A stretch of DNA of 64,000 nt from Luidia sarsii (taxonomy: Eukaryota > Echinodermata > Asteroidea > Paxillosida > Luidiidae), in contig OX465113.1 in NCBI GenBank assembly GCA_949987565.1, positions 7,314,551-7,378,550 of the forward strand, written 5' to 3'. Below the pieces are notes generated by a model. That model was not told the origin of the DNA, did not search any database, and worked only from the letters and a program-made list of their open reading frames with translations. Made by a program: the position numbers and the translations under genes. Below are positions 44,055 through 55,092 of this stretch, one piece after another (position 1 is the first letter of the stretch; each line of letters opens with the position of its first letter).

Positions 44055-45216
44055 ATGCCGAAATCGCAACCAAGTCGCGTGCGATCACGACGGAATCCTG
44101 ACCCTGGTCATTCTTCCGCGTCTACCGGGCCCCCTACTATTGTAGCCAAACGGCGGGGTCGCCCTCGTAAATCCATGGGAGCGACCGTTCCCACAAAAAA
44201 AAGGATGTGGCTACTACCGCTCCGGCTCCTCCGGCTCCTCCGCCTGTGGCTTTTCCAGCTCCGGCTCCTACAACACAGGCTCCTCCAGCTCTGGAAGTTA
44301 ATCGTGCCTCTGAAGGTCGTTAGTGATGTCCGCGGACGGGGGTGAGTTTATCTCCAATGATGATGTTGGGGTTTCTTTAATCCCGGGGCCGGCCACCGCG
44401 AGTGGTGCGGAGGTTGATTATACACGGCCGGTACCCATTTTCTCAGTAACCTCCTCGCTGGGGTATCACGTCCCAACATCAGTTAAGGATAAGATTTGGT
44501 CAGTGGCGTACGTTGATTTAGCTTTGCTAATCAATGACGCTGCACATGGGGTGGTACGTCAAGGGGAGCACCAATCCCATTTAATGTTGGCGTTGGATGG
44601 CGATAGGGTGGTACTATGCCGGGTATGCCCACCCGGCCCTGGTCAAAAGCGAATCGATTCGTTCGACAAGTGGCAGTCCGCGTTCCACACCTTCATGACT
44701 ATTTATCTGTATAAGCACATGAGCAGGTATGCCGAAATGCTCAAGTACTGCGAGGTAGTGAGAATGGCGGCCGTCCAATTTGCCGGGTTCGGGTGGCGCG
44801 TGTACGACGAGCAGTTTCGCCTGAAACAGGAGCTCATGCCGTCTCAGTCTTGGGCCGAGATTGACATGGAGCTTTGGGTGACCGTGACAGGTGTTTCTTC
44901 GACTCCCCCTACCTCGCGCCAGTCCACTTCCATGTTCCCATCCCGCCACAATAGGCTCAGACTTTGTTTTGCTTTTAATTCAAGTCAAGGATGTAATTAC
45001 GTAGGGTGTACATGTAGGTTTTTGCACACTTGCAAAACCTGCTCGCGTTCGGGACATGGTGCCTTTCGATGCACCGTTGCCCCGGTTCATCGAAATCGGC
45101 AGCAATTCGGGCGGAGGCTTCCCCCAAACACCTCTGGTACCGGCAATCAGACGACGCCTGCCTCGGTCAGCCATCCTGGAAAAGGGCACTCCTTTCGGCA
45201 TTCCAACGCCAATTAA
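44055..45216 (+). pseudogene. Element B Gag, frameshifted
   Basis: Starts at ATG 44055 with a basic stretch (VAKRRGRPRKS), like element A. At an A8 run (about 44195-44205) the frame slips. The Pro/Ala-rich continuation is in another frame and ends in a stop near 44320. The main conserved block is open from 44323: VKDKIWSVAYVDLALLIND, KWQSAFHTFMTIYL, FGWRVYDEQFRLKQEL, IDMELWVTVTG. Zinc-binding CFAFNSSQGCNYVGC and CKTCSRSGHGAFRC match A. The end is NAN-stop on CCAACGCCAATTAA, overlapping RT at +1. Confidence 0.8.
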
Positions 45217-46782
45217 GCATTCTGTTTTAACCACCTGGCTTGCACTTTATCCAAATGTCGCGGATGCTAGACTTTTAAGCGACGGTTTTGCCTTTGGTTT
45301 TTCTCTAAATTATCACGGGCCGCATGCGCCACGTGACTCTGGATGCTTAATGTCTGCATCCCAACAACCCCAGGCGGTTAAAGACAAACTTGATAAAGAA
45401 AAACGTTTAGGTAGAATTGCTGGGCCGTTCCACAAGCGACCGTTTGTTAATTTGCAGTGCTCCCCTATTGGCCTCGTCCCACAACGTGAACCCCATACTT
45501 TCCGACTTATCCACCATCTTTCCTTTCCATCTGGCGGTTCGATTAATGATTTCATAAATAAAGACATGTGCACAGTACATTATGCGTCATTTGATAGAGC
45601 AGTTGAATTGGTTATGAAAGCGGGAACTTCGGTGTGGTTGGCGAAGGCTGATATAAAATCAGCATTTCGCTTGTTGCCCGTTTCCCCATTAGATTACGAA
45701 TTATTAGGTTTCACTTTTGATGGTATGTTTTACTTCGACAGATGTATGCCCATGAGGTGTTCAATTTCATGTTCCCTCTTTAAGAAGTTTAGTTCATTTT
45801 TAGAGTATACAGTGAAACGATTAGGATGCACCTCTCTTGTCACCCATTATCTTGACGATTTTCTTTTTATCGGTAATTCTGCATCCTCCTACTCACGGTT
45901 AATGCACACATTTACCTCCATGTGTTTGACGCTTGGCGTCCCTTTAGCTCCGGAGAAAACCGAGGGTCCTGTCCAGACGATTCAGTATCTTGGTGTAGAA
46001 ATTAATGCTGTTCGTAAGCAAATACGGGTACCTCCCAGTAAAGTATCAGCAACTTGCCAACAAATCCATGACTTATTAAGTAAACGAAAGGCCACGGTAG
46101 TGGTCCTTCAGTCATTGCTCGGTTCCCTTAATTTTTTGTGCAAGGCCATTGCTCCCGGCCGGGCGTTTTTGCGCCGGCTCATTGCGCTCACTTGCGGCTT
46201 GAAAAAAACCCAGCACACGGTTCGTATTTCCAAAGGTGCAAGGCTTGATTTATTAATGTGGTTACAATTTCTGGTAAAATTTAATGGTGTATCTGCATTT
46301 CCTAGTCGGCTATGGGAAACGAACGACGTGTTTGACTTGTTTACAGACGCGGCAGCCGGTGTAGGGTTCGGGGCGTACTTTGGGGGAAAATGGCTTCAAG
46401 GAAGGTGGTCCCAAGATATTATTCAAAACCCACCCTCCATTGCCTTTTTGGAACTCTTCCCAATTTTAGTTGCTTTGCTTTGTTGGGCGCCTCTCCTGAT
46501 TATCGCAGGATTGTATTCCACACCGACAATATAGTTGTGGTTTACATAATTAACAAACAGTCATCCCCCTGTCCACGAATCATGCACCTGCAGCGTTTAA
46601 TGGTCCTGGAATGCCTGGAATGTCTTAAGTACAATGTTTGTTTCCGGGCTGTACATGTCCCTGGGGTGTTCAATGATATCGCCGATTCTTTATCCCGATT
46701 CCAGATGTCCCGCTTCCGCTCTCTGGCCCCCCTGGCGGATCAAATTGCCACTCCGTTACCTCCACTACCAACGGTTTGGTAG
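45203..46782 (+). pseudogene. Element B RT / RNase H, one frameshift
   Basis: RT motifs are intact: NLQCSPIGLVPQ, WLAKADIKSAFRLLPV, YFDRCMPMRCSISC and THYLDDFLFIG with YLDD. RNase H begins with DLFTDAAAG and FLELFPILVAL. Near 46480-46500 the frame shifts. The rest, VFHTDNIVVVYIINKQSS and HVPGVFNDIADSLSRF, is read one frame over up to 46782. Compared with A this is a single indel. Without it the polyprotein would have all catalytic residues. Current products would lack the RNase H C-terminal half. Confidence 0.85.
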
Positions 46783-46790
46783 TTGACGAA

Positions 46791-47723
46791 ATGAACCGGC
46801 TGTTGCATGCCTCCATTGCACCGGGTACGCGTAAGACATACCAGACGGGATGGGAGGTTTTTGGTCAGTTCCGGCAGCAGACATCTTCCGGGTTTCCTGA
46901 CCACCCAGCGTGAGCAGCCGATATTTGTCGATTTATAGCGTGGCTCTCTCTCCGGTCCAAGGCCCCAACGACCATTGCTACCTATGTAGCGGGCGTCAGT
47001 TATATGCATAAAATGCAGGGTTGGCCAGATCCAACTCGGGATTTTTTGGTGACAAAATTACTGGAAGGTTGCCACCGTGATCGTCCTTCCATGGATTTGC
47101 GGCTTCCTATTTCCATCCCAATGTTATCTGCCATTGTTCGAGCCTTGCCGGTTATTTACACATCCCTTTATGAGGCTAAGTTGTCTACACCCGCATTCCT
47201 GGCAGCATTCTTTGGTTTCATGCGAATAGGGGAATTCGCTGCCTACTCTACGAACACCGTTCAGCCATCGGTTTTAAAATTCTCTGATATTCACTTCGGT
47301 CATCTACACGAGTATGCAGCGATTTCATTCCCTCGTAGTAAGAATAACCAAAAGGGTCCCCCTCAGGTAATTCATTTGAAGAAAGCATCGGATAGCAATA
47401 GCCCAATCTGTCCTGTCAGGGCGCTTGCTGCTTTCGTCGAGATATGCCCTGCTAATGCTGGGCGTGCTGGCCCATTATTCTGTCACTTTGATGGTAGTCC
47501 TCTCACACGCTATCAATTTCACGCGGTTTTGAAAAAGGCATTAGCGTTTTCTCGACTTGACTGTGGTCGCATTTCAGGACACTCCTTTCGCATAGGCACT
47601 GCATCAACAGCCTATCAAATGGGTGTTCAGGCAGCGGATATTCGTACATTGGGTAGATGGCGCTCCGATGCTTTCTCGTCATATATACGGCCTGTGCCAG
47701 TATTTTCATTGCCTGGCATCTAA
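46791..47723 (+). pseudogene. Element B tyrosine recombinase, one in-frame TGA
   Basis: ATG at 46791 (MNRLL, as in A), in the -1 frame relative to RNase H as in A. An in-frame TGA at 46911-46913 interrupts the N-terminal core-binding domain. The frame then continues open to 47723. Catalytic residues are all visible: Arg in FFGFMRIGEFA, HSFR in GHSFRIGTAS, Trp in LGRWRSDA and Tyr in SSYIRP. This looks like a recent nonsense change in an otherwise complete enzyme. Confidence 0.85.
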
Positions 47724-47779
47724 GTCTTATTTTGTTTCTTTTGCTGCTTAACCCCTCTAACTGTTACTGTTTTGTGTAG

Positions 47780-48297
47780 GTCCGATTTGAATTCTGGGTG
47801 ATTCCTTAGTGCGCTGGGCGAAGAGTGCCTTGGACATCCCATTTCATGTCCGTTGGCATGGAAAAAGTGGAGCGGGTCTTTGTGACTTAAATGCATTGTT
47901 GGAGGTCATATCCGGACCGACCCCCTCAGTCATGATTGTTCATATTGGCACGAATGATTTGGTGGAAGTGGATGAATTTTCTATCAGACAGCGTATTGCA
48001 CTCTCCATGCAACAATGTATTTTGTTTTTTCCACATACCACGATCATTTGGTCTGATATTTTACCGCGTCTGTTTTACATCGGAGCTAGGTCTCAGTTGT
48101 CTCTTGAACGCAAACGTCGTGATTTGAACCGGTGGGCGAGATCGCAAGGCCGACGGTTGGGTGTTAGCATTCTGCACCACCCCCAGTTTAAGTGGACAGA
48201 GACGGCTCTGTATCGTTTCGATGGAGTACATTTATCTCCTTCGGGTAATCGGGTTTTCCTCGGCAATTTTCATTGTGCCATTTGGTCTCTGTTCTAG
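47780..48297 (+). pseudogene. Element B SGNH hydrolase, stop just before the GDS block
   Basis: After a pyrimidine-rich tract and an acceptor-like TTTTGTGTAG (ends 47779) the frame would read through TGA at 47788-47790 into ILGDSLVRW. In element A the stop position is Trp (TGG). Downstream all SGNH blocks remain: GKSGAGL, VHIGTNDLVE (GTND in place of GTNN), HPQFKWTETALYRFDGVHLS with the Asp-His dyad. The acceptor leaves 2 nt before the first codon, as in A. Confidence 0.8.
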
Positions 48298-48704
48298 ATC
48301 AATTGTACATCTGGTAAAGATGTGTATGGGTCTTTTTTCTGGCTTTGGCTGTCTTTTTCCCTTGGGACGCTTTGCGTTTGGCATTTTTGTAGCGGGATTC
48401 AGATAGCCAATAGCCTCATTTCAAATGATGTGGGACATAATAGATAAGGCAGGATCAGGAACATTATTATTCGTTCAGGGTAATTGTATTAACAAAGCAC
48501 ACTTGTAATCTTTCTTTGATGTACCACAAGGAAAGATATATATTGTTTGACACGAATGTACCAAGGTCAAACGCTGTGATATTGCTCTATACACCTGAAT
48601 TGATTATTAGTTACCGGTTTGAGGATGCATCCTCCTCCTGAGTTCCTGACCGCTGGCACTTGTTTATGTTTGTTCGTTCGTGATTTATATTGCCGCCGTG
48701 CACG

Positions 48705-49010
48705 GCCACCGGGTCTGGTGTGCCCACTGGTGTTGGCCGCTGGGCCTCGTCTGTTGAATGTTTGTTACGGCCGCTGGGCCCTCCATGGGTGTGTTCCTCA
48801 TGTGATTGGGGATGGCCGCTGGGCCTACCCATTTGTTACGGCCGCTGGGCCTTCCATGGGTGTGTTCCCCCATGTGAATTGTGTTGGCCGCTGGGCCTCC
48901 CTGTTTGTTATGGCTGCTGGGCCCTCCATGGGTGTGTTCCCCATGTGATTTGTGTTGGCCGCTGGGCCTGTGATTTATGTTGGCCGTGTGAGCCCGTGTT
49001 GAAAAGATTG
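48705..49010 (+). repeat. Hairpin minisatellite in element B 3' region
   Basis: About eight units built on GGCC-GCTG-GGCC, with longer spacers such as CTCCATGGGTGTGTTCCYCA and TGATTTGTGT. Begins about 408 bp after the hydrolase stop, the same distance as the array in element A. The short ORFs on both strands here are repeat by-products. Confidence 0.85.
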
Positions 49011-49199
49011 GGCCTGTAGCCCACAAATTCATTTGAGAAGATGTGCCGGTTTGCTACATTCAAAAAGGTCTGTTACCTTGGTATCCGGCATCACCCCTTT
49101 TCTGTCTGGTCAATTAATAAATGCTGCATTTGGCTGCGGCAAAGAGACATAACCTATTGTGTGATTGTGCCATTTTCCGTGTCCGAGTGTAACTGGTAT

Positions 49200-50261
49200 A
49201 TTTTCATATAAATTTCAGAAGGCGTAATTCCGTTACCATTTTCGTAATTCCGTTACTGCTGCATTATTTTAAAACACTGTTGATTGTGGAGTAACTAGTA
49301 ACTAATGTAAGCATTATTAATGTAAGAACATATTAGAGTATTCATACATATGTAGATAGTAAATTTCATCCATTCTATAAAAAATAATGAGCAAAATTGC
49401 TCTGAATTATAATCCCGTTACCATGGAATTGCCTATAAGGTAACAAAGGCTGATCAAACTGTACAAAATTAATTGCAAATACACTTAACACACTTGTGCT
49501 TCTAGTGTCAAGTGTGTGTCTCTGTTACGCCCGTTACCATATATGCTGATGTGTATGGAATACACAAAAAATTCTGAAAACTGCATTTCATATTTATTTT
49601 CAATATTTTAAACCAAAAGGTCCCTCAGCTGCTTGTCCAAAATATGACTGATTTGGACCCTTCAATGTTTTTGTTTTTTTCCTTGAAGAGGCACTCTACT
49701 GTGCAAGACCTTGTGTCTTAGAGTGGTCACATGTAGAGTAGTGACTCTGAAGTTTGTTAAAGTCCTTGATGGATAATTGATAAATTGATTGTCATAATGA
49801 GAAACTTAAGTATTTTCGTCATGAAAATTGCTCAAAAGTAATGGAAATCAGATCATCGATGTACCTTTTCAAGTACCGTTCAAATCACTAGTACATGTAT
49901 GTCAGAGCCTTAGTTTGTGTGGCCCATTACCAAAAAGCATGTTATCAGCCAAAACAAGGTTTATTTTTGTGTGTGTTTGCCAGGTCATGTTTAAAATACG
50001 CAGTTGAATGATAGCAATTTTTGGATATACCTTTTCCCCAACTTTTGTGTACATACCAAGACTCAACCCAAGTGACCCTGTACTTAAGCTCATGGATCTG
50101 AGTCTGAAGATTTGCCTAACCCCCTACCAATTTTTTGTAAGATATAACTAGTGAAACTAGTAGCCTGTATCCTGCATTTTCCTAGTGACATAAATCCCTA
50201 ATGCCCTGAATCCTGCACAATCCTGCAATGTGTCAACTCTCATGTGCCCTGAATCCTGCAG
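49200..50261. repeat. CCGTTACC motif cluster, right part, then TAGGATT-type repeat
   Basis: TAATTCCGTTACC lies at 49226 and ATTCCGTTACTG at 49245. ATCCCGTTACCATGGAAT lies at about 49422. GTGTCTCTGTTACGCCCGTT at 49509 repeats the phrase at 37029. From 50180 on, CCTGAATCCTGCA repeats form the left flank of the DIRS element and match 9.7 kb in inverse orientation. No gene. Confidence 0.6.
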
Positions 50262-50475
50262 AATTTCTAATTATGTAAGGGTTCTTACCTGCCATATAAT
50301 TGGAATTATATGAGGCCGAGGAGGAGAGACTCACCCTGTATTATTGTCCCTGGTAATACGGTTTGCACCACCCTTTGAAGAAAATGGATCATTCCTTCAT
50401 TCATAAAAATGCAAATTAGCCCCAGCAGGCTGGGCATAAGACCCCCAAGAAACCACTGAAGCATGTCTCTTTGTA
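50262..50475. repeat. DIRS copy D left inverted terminal repeat
   Basis: The outer segment AATTTCTAATTATGTAAGGG and CTTACCTGCCATATAATTGG (50262-50302) is unique to this end. The inner segment from GAGACTCACCCTGTATTATT onward (50325-50475) is the reverse complement of 55093-55240, with about 95% match by eye. Confidence 0.85.
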
Positions 50476-50556
50476 CATGTAGATCTAATGTAAAGGTCCT
50501 GGCTGAGGGCTAAAGATGGGTGGGAGGCTGAAGAGAACTGAGGCATAAGGGTGGGA

Positions 50557-50672
50557 GGTGAGTCTCTCCTCCTCGGCCTAATTAATATAATTCCAATTAT
50601 ATGGCAGGTAAGAACCCTTACATAATTAGAAATTATATTTCGTCCTCGTCGTCGAGACTCACTCTGTATATT
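50557..50672. repeat. DIRS copy D internal complementary region
   Basis: The first half (50557-50630) is the reverse complement of the element's left outer end (GTGAGTCTCTCCTCCTCGGC, AATTCCAATTATATGGCAGG). The second half (50630-50672) is the reverse complement of the right outer end (ATATTTCGTCCTCGTCGTCG). One block complementary to both ends is the hallmark of DIRS elements. Confidence 0.85.
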
Positions 50673-50678
50673 TCACCG

Positions 50679-51805
50679 CTAAGCCGAAGACAGGACTGCT
50701 CTTCCATATTCCTCTGAGCATGGTAGATGTACATCTCGCTTGTAGAACTTCCCAAAGGTTTTCACTGATGACCAGTCTGCAGTCACTAAAATCTGAGCAG
50801 TAGGAAGTCCTACTCTTGCTGCTGCAGATGTAGAAGCAGCTCGAGTAGAATGTGCTTTATAATGTGAGACATCGAAGATGCCATCACTATTTTCAGCCAT
50901 CGTGCAATAGTAGAAGAAACTACTGGATGATGAGGCTTTCCAAACGATAAAAATAGCCTGGTAAAGTGCTGGTTATCTAGGCGTCTAAATATTCGTGTAC
51001 GATGAATATACATCTCCAAAGTTGAAAAAACACAAAGCTTTGGATCTGATGGATACCGGGCCAAAACAACACTAGGAACTGGCCTTCGTGCAGAGGAACA
51101 TTTAGACTGGCTGACTGGAGCAAATTCAAATGTTGTCCTGGACTTCTTCATGTACAGCAAATCCAAAGCGATTAATGACGAGCAACGTCCTGCTGTCACG
51201 AGAGCAACCAGCATGACCAATTTAAGTGTCAGTAACCTCAAGTTGAGTTTCCTGTTTGTAGGGAGTGAATCAAGGTAACAGAGAACTTTCCCCACATCCC
51301 AAGTAAAAGAGTACTTAGGTTTGGGTGGCCGAATATTAAAGATACCTTTAAAAAACCTAGTCATTAAAGGATGTTGCCCGATAGGAGCATCTTCCACTCG
51401 AACATGGGCTGAAGAAATAGCCGATCTGTAGACATTAATTGTCCTATATTGTAGCCCATCTTCTCACAATGTATGGAGAAACTCCAAAACTTCCGCTAAA
51501 GGTGCTTGAACTGGATCCAAGTGTCGTCGATGACACCAGCGACTCCAGCGGTTCCATGCTGAGTCAAATTGAGCATTTGTTCCTTTTCTCCATGAAGATA
51601 AGATAACTGAGGACACTTTATGTGAAAGTCCTCTCGCTGTGAGTGATCTCCTGATAGCACCCAAGCGGCCAGCTGCATCACCTTGTGCATGGGATGGTGT
51701 TGAAGATTGTGACATAATTGGAGAAGATCTGGACGCTGTGGCAACAGTACTGGTGTTTTTACTGCCAGCTTTAACATTGGTGGATACCATGGTTGTGTTT
51801 TCCAA
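50679..51805 (-). pseudogene. DIRS copy D tyrosine recombinase, stop plus frameshift
   Basis: Overlaps the RT/RNase H C-terminus in another frame, usual for DIRS. The N-terminal part AQFDSAWNRWSRWCHRRHLD and PLAEVLEFLHTL ends at TGA 51464-51466. The same frame resumes with LQYRTINVYRSAISSAH. The first catalytic Arg is in TAGRCSSLIALD, and IARWLKIV follows. Near 50870-50900 the frame shifts. The remaining part has HSTRAASTSAAARVGL (His-x-x-Arg) and TADWSSVKTFGKFYKRDV with the Tyr nucleophile. Confidence 0.88.
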
Positions 51806-53529
51806 ACCGGTGCGACTAACAGAACTGTGGCTTCTTCTGCTTGAATTTTCTTAAGGCATCTTGAGAGCAGGCTGAATGGAGGAAACAGATATGCTGCTAT
51901 GTTGCACCAGCTGATGGTGAATGCGTCCACTTACCATGCTTGTGGATCTGGGTGCCACGATACGAATCGCGGGAGCTGCCTGTTGAGCCGTGATGCAAAC
52001 AGATCGATTGAAGGGTGAAAGTTCATTTCTTTCAGAACTGCTCTGAAAATTTCCGGGAGGAGATGCCACTCTGTCCGGTCGTTGAAGTTTCGTGACAATT
52101 CGTCTGCTATGACGTTTTCTGCTCCTGGGAGATATTCTACGAACAACGTTATCTCCCTGTGTAGACAGACACCATGTCCAGATCTCCACTGCGAGGGATG
52201 ACAATTCTGGAGAGTGAGTCCCCCCTTTGTGGCTGATGTACGACATGACTGTCGTGTTGTCCACTTGTAGACGGATGTGTAGGTTGTGTAGATGGTGCAC
52301 CAATGCCCAAAGGGCATAGTACACTGACAGCAGCTCTAGATGGTTGATGTGTAGATTTTGTTCTGGTTGCGACCATCTGCCGCCTGTGCGAACTTCGGCC
52401 ATGCAAGCACCCCACCCTTGGAGTGATGCGTCTGTTTGGATCACTACATCCAGTGTCGGGTTGAGAAGTGTTTGGCCGTTCCAAATTCTTACACATTGTA
52501 TCCAACGGTTCAACTCCTCCTTGGAAGCAGGAGATAGGATTACTTGAGAATCGTAGGAATTGCTGTGATGCAGTGCTGTGATCTTGTCTTGCTGCAGATT
52601 TTGGTAATACAATGGAGCTGGAAACACCGCTTGAATGCTCGAGGACAAACGACCGATGAGCTGAGCAATTCACGGACTGTTAAGATGTTCGCTTGTTGAA
52701 CCTCTTGGCAATGACTGACGATATGGTTGACTTTCTCCACTGGAAGAGACAATGTCATTGTTTCGGAGTTGATTAGGAACCCGAGATATGTGATCTGCTG
52801 TGCAGGTAGGAAATGTGACTTTTCCTGATTGACGATGAATCCTAGATTCTGAAGCATAGCTGCTGCGAACTGAAGATATCTGCTGCATTCTTTCACGGAA
52901 CTGCCCAGTATGAGTATATCGTCTACATAGAACACACATCGAATTCCCTTCGCTCGGAGCTGTGCTGCTACTGGCTTGAGGATCTTGGTAAATATTCGAG
53001 GTGCACTGGACAGTCCAAATGGGAGGCATGTAAATTGGAACAATTGGCCTTGCCAAATGAAACGAAGGTACTTCCGATGAACCTGATGAATAGGAACCAT
53101 AAAATAGGCGTCTTTGAGATCAATGGAACCCAGATAATCTCCTGGTAAAAGTAAATCCTTAACAAATTTTATTCCTTCCATCTTGAAGTGTTGGTATTTA
53201 ACAAACTTATTCAAGGAACGAAGATTTATAACAGGACCGAGCTCTCCGGACTTCTTGGGAACCAAAAACAAAGACGAGACAAACTGACCAGTCACCGGTT
53301 CTTCCACGGTGATAGCCCCTTAAACCAAAAGCTTTTGAACTTCCTTCTGAACGATCTCTACTCGAGATCGAGAGTTCATATCTGTAACAGGTACTCTGTG
53401 TTGAGATTGAAAAGGAACTTCTAAGAATTCTATTTTATGACCAACAACTGCCTGAAGTATCCAACTGTCTGATGTAAGGGAATGCCAATTATTAACAAAA
53501 TATTGAAGACGACCAGTCTTGAACAAAAT
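51496..53529 (-). pseudogene. DIRS copy D RT / RNase H, multiple lesions
   Basis: Motifs in order: TGRLQYFVNNWHSLTSDSWI, FVSSLFLVPKKSGE, LGSIDLKDAYFMVPIH, FTCLPFGLSSAPRIFTKIL, catalytic FYVDDILILG. Then RNase H with VIQTDASLQGWGA, HLELLSVYYAL, LQVDNTTVMSYI and VEYLPGAENVIADELSR, and the C-terminal DAFTISWCNIAAYLFPPFSL. Lesions: in-frame TAA at 53320-53322, a one-base loss near 52672, a compensating frame change near 52150-52200, and TAA at 51931-51933. Catalytic residues are kept. The YVDD group and overall order are DIRS, distinct from the YLDD of elements A and B. Confidence 0.88.
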
Positions 53530-53543
53530 ACATGAACATTCAT

Positions 53544-54971
53544 CTACTTTTTTGACTTCGGATCAGACGAACCTCGCTCTGATCTGAATCTGCCACGGCT
53601 TGAGGGTGCAGATTTATAGGCCGCATACTTGGGCTTCGGAGCGTAACCCGATGATTGCCGCTGAAAGGAGCTGTTGCCCTGAAATCTTCTATTCAACGCC
53701 AAATAATAAGGAGAAAATCTTTTCCCCTTATATGGCCCTGCAGAAGATGTTGCAGTCTTGGTCACTTTGGCAGCCAGTTTGTTCGCTTTCTCTGCGTCCT
53801 CTATGTCCTTGACAAGGTTTCCACCGAAAAGATGGCTCATCAATGGAGAATTTCGTTTGAGGCTGTCAAAACGCTTGTCGAGAAGCTCATCAAAAGCGTG
53901 TTGTCTGGCCAAAGCGAGACTCTGGCTTGCCGACCCAAGCAGGATCAGTGCAGAGGTGACATGATCTTTCACAATACTGGAGTCGATTGTCTCTGGACAG
54001 GAAGAATCCACCAAAGCATCGAAGAGATGGGTCAGTGGTAACGCTGCTTTGAGGAAATGATTATGAGAGTCCTTGAGCTTGTCATCCTGGATAACTAGCG
54101 ATGATCGAGCTTCCTTGAAGGATGACTTTACCTGGCTTGGTAGTTCAGGAGCCTTGAAATGCAGTCCCTGATCGAGCGGTACTTGATTAGCTGAAGTCTC
54201 CTCCTTCAATTCCTCGTGTCCCAATTTGTTGGAACGTAGGTCTGCCCACCAGGAGAGGACTTTGTCAGTCACTGGAACACCCGTTGCCTTGCGGTAAGGG
54301 TTACGAAACCCAGTCCCATGATCGGGATCGAGGGAATCCAAATCAGCGTCTGTAGCTGTGTCGCCATCGATCTCCGTAACTGCCGGTTGAACACTCACAG
54401 AGTCTACATTTCCGCCAAAAAAGTTCGGACTCGACGGCGGAGGAAGGGAGGGCTGTCCTGGAGACGAGGGAATTCCCTGATGTGGCTGATACATCTGTTG
54501 GGTAGCGGTAGGAGGCCATTGTTGTTGTGCCGAGTTGTACCACGGAACCCAATAGGGCGGGCCCATGGGCGCCGCCATATTGAATGGCTGCTGCCCGCTG
54601 ACTGTGGGCGGGTTGTTCCATTGTTGACCGGGGAACGCCGAGCCTGGCTGATTGTGAGGGACGACCCAAGGCGAGGTCAATCCAGACTCACTTCCCACCA
54701 CATGTGTAACATGTGGTGGAATTTTCCTCGCAGGGTTGTGAGACTCTCCAGTGCTGGTTGCGGAAACTGGGCAAGGCGGCCCGGTTTCTGCACGAGGTCC
54801 CCCAGCCCAAGGCGAGGCTGGGGCCTGTGACCGATGCACTTCTTCGAGGCCTGGCTAGGTCGACGGGGCAGAAGACGGCCCTGAGACCGTAGACGGCGGT
54901 CTCGTGGCTGGTCCAGGCACCTCCTTACTGCTGGAGTGCTTGTCGGTAGACTTTCCTTTCCTTGCCGACAT
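53544..54971 (-). pseudogene. DIRS copy D Gag-like ORF with one nonsense codon
   Basis: ATG at 54971 (MSARKGKSTDKHSSSKE). After 38 codons comes an in-frame TAG (54855-54857), then 437 open codons to 53544. The protein is Pro/Gln/Ser-rich (WVPWYNSAQQQWPPTATQQM) in the first half. A mid region follows (VPVTDKVLSWWADLRSNKLG, VKSSFKEARSSLVIQDDKL, ALILLGSASQSLALARQHAF) and then a basic tail (RGRFRSERGSSDPKSKK). This is the usual DIRS ORF1 layout. The zinc knuckle of elements A and B is absent. The RT frame opens in its last codons. Confidence 0.8.
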
Positions 54972-55092
54972 ATCGTTATTCGTAAGTTACACCAAAATAC
55001 CGAAGGTTGAACAGTTTGATAGCTAAGAGTTGGTAAGTGGATGAAAAAAAATAGACGTAGTGTCCAATACGTGCGTGCTATACCGTACCACA

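Larger units (their letters stand above)
43655..49200 (+). mobile_element. Element B: Ngaro-like tyrosine-recombinase retrotransposon, decayed
   Basis: Same orientation, gene order and frame relations as element A: hairpin 43657-43678, promoter-like TATA/Inr, Gag remnant 44055-45216, RT/RNase H 45203-46782, recombinase 46791-47723, hydrolase 47780-48297, hairpin minisatellite 48705-49010. Each ORF except the C-terminal half of Gag has at least one lesion. Protein identity to A is moderate, so they are different families of one lineage rather than recent sisters. The right end was not resolved; CCGTTACC motifs resume at 49229. Confidence 0.85.

Noticed and set aside
46911..47790. Programmed stop-codon readthrough in element B
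   Set aside because: The two TGA codons correspond to sense codons in element A and occur alongside frameshifts, so mutation is the simpler reading.
48611..49032. Several overlapping repetitive ORFs on both strands
   Set aside because: Products of the GGCCGCTGGGCC minisatellite of element B, with no start context or domain.
54318..54830. Plus-strand ORF of 170 codons
   Set aside because: Antisense to the DIRS copy D Gag frame, no motif.
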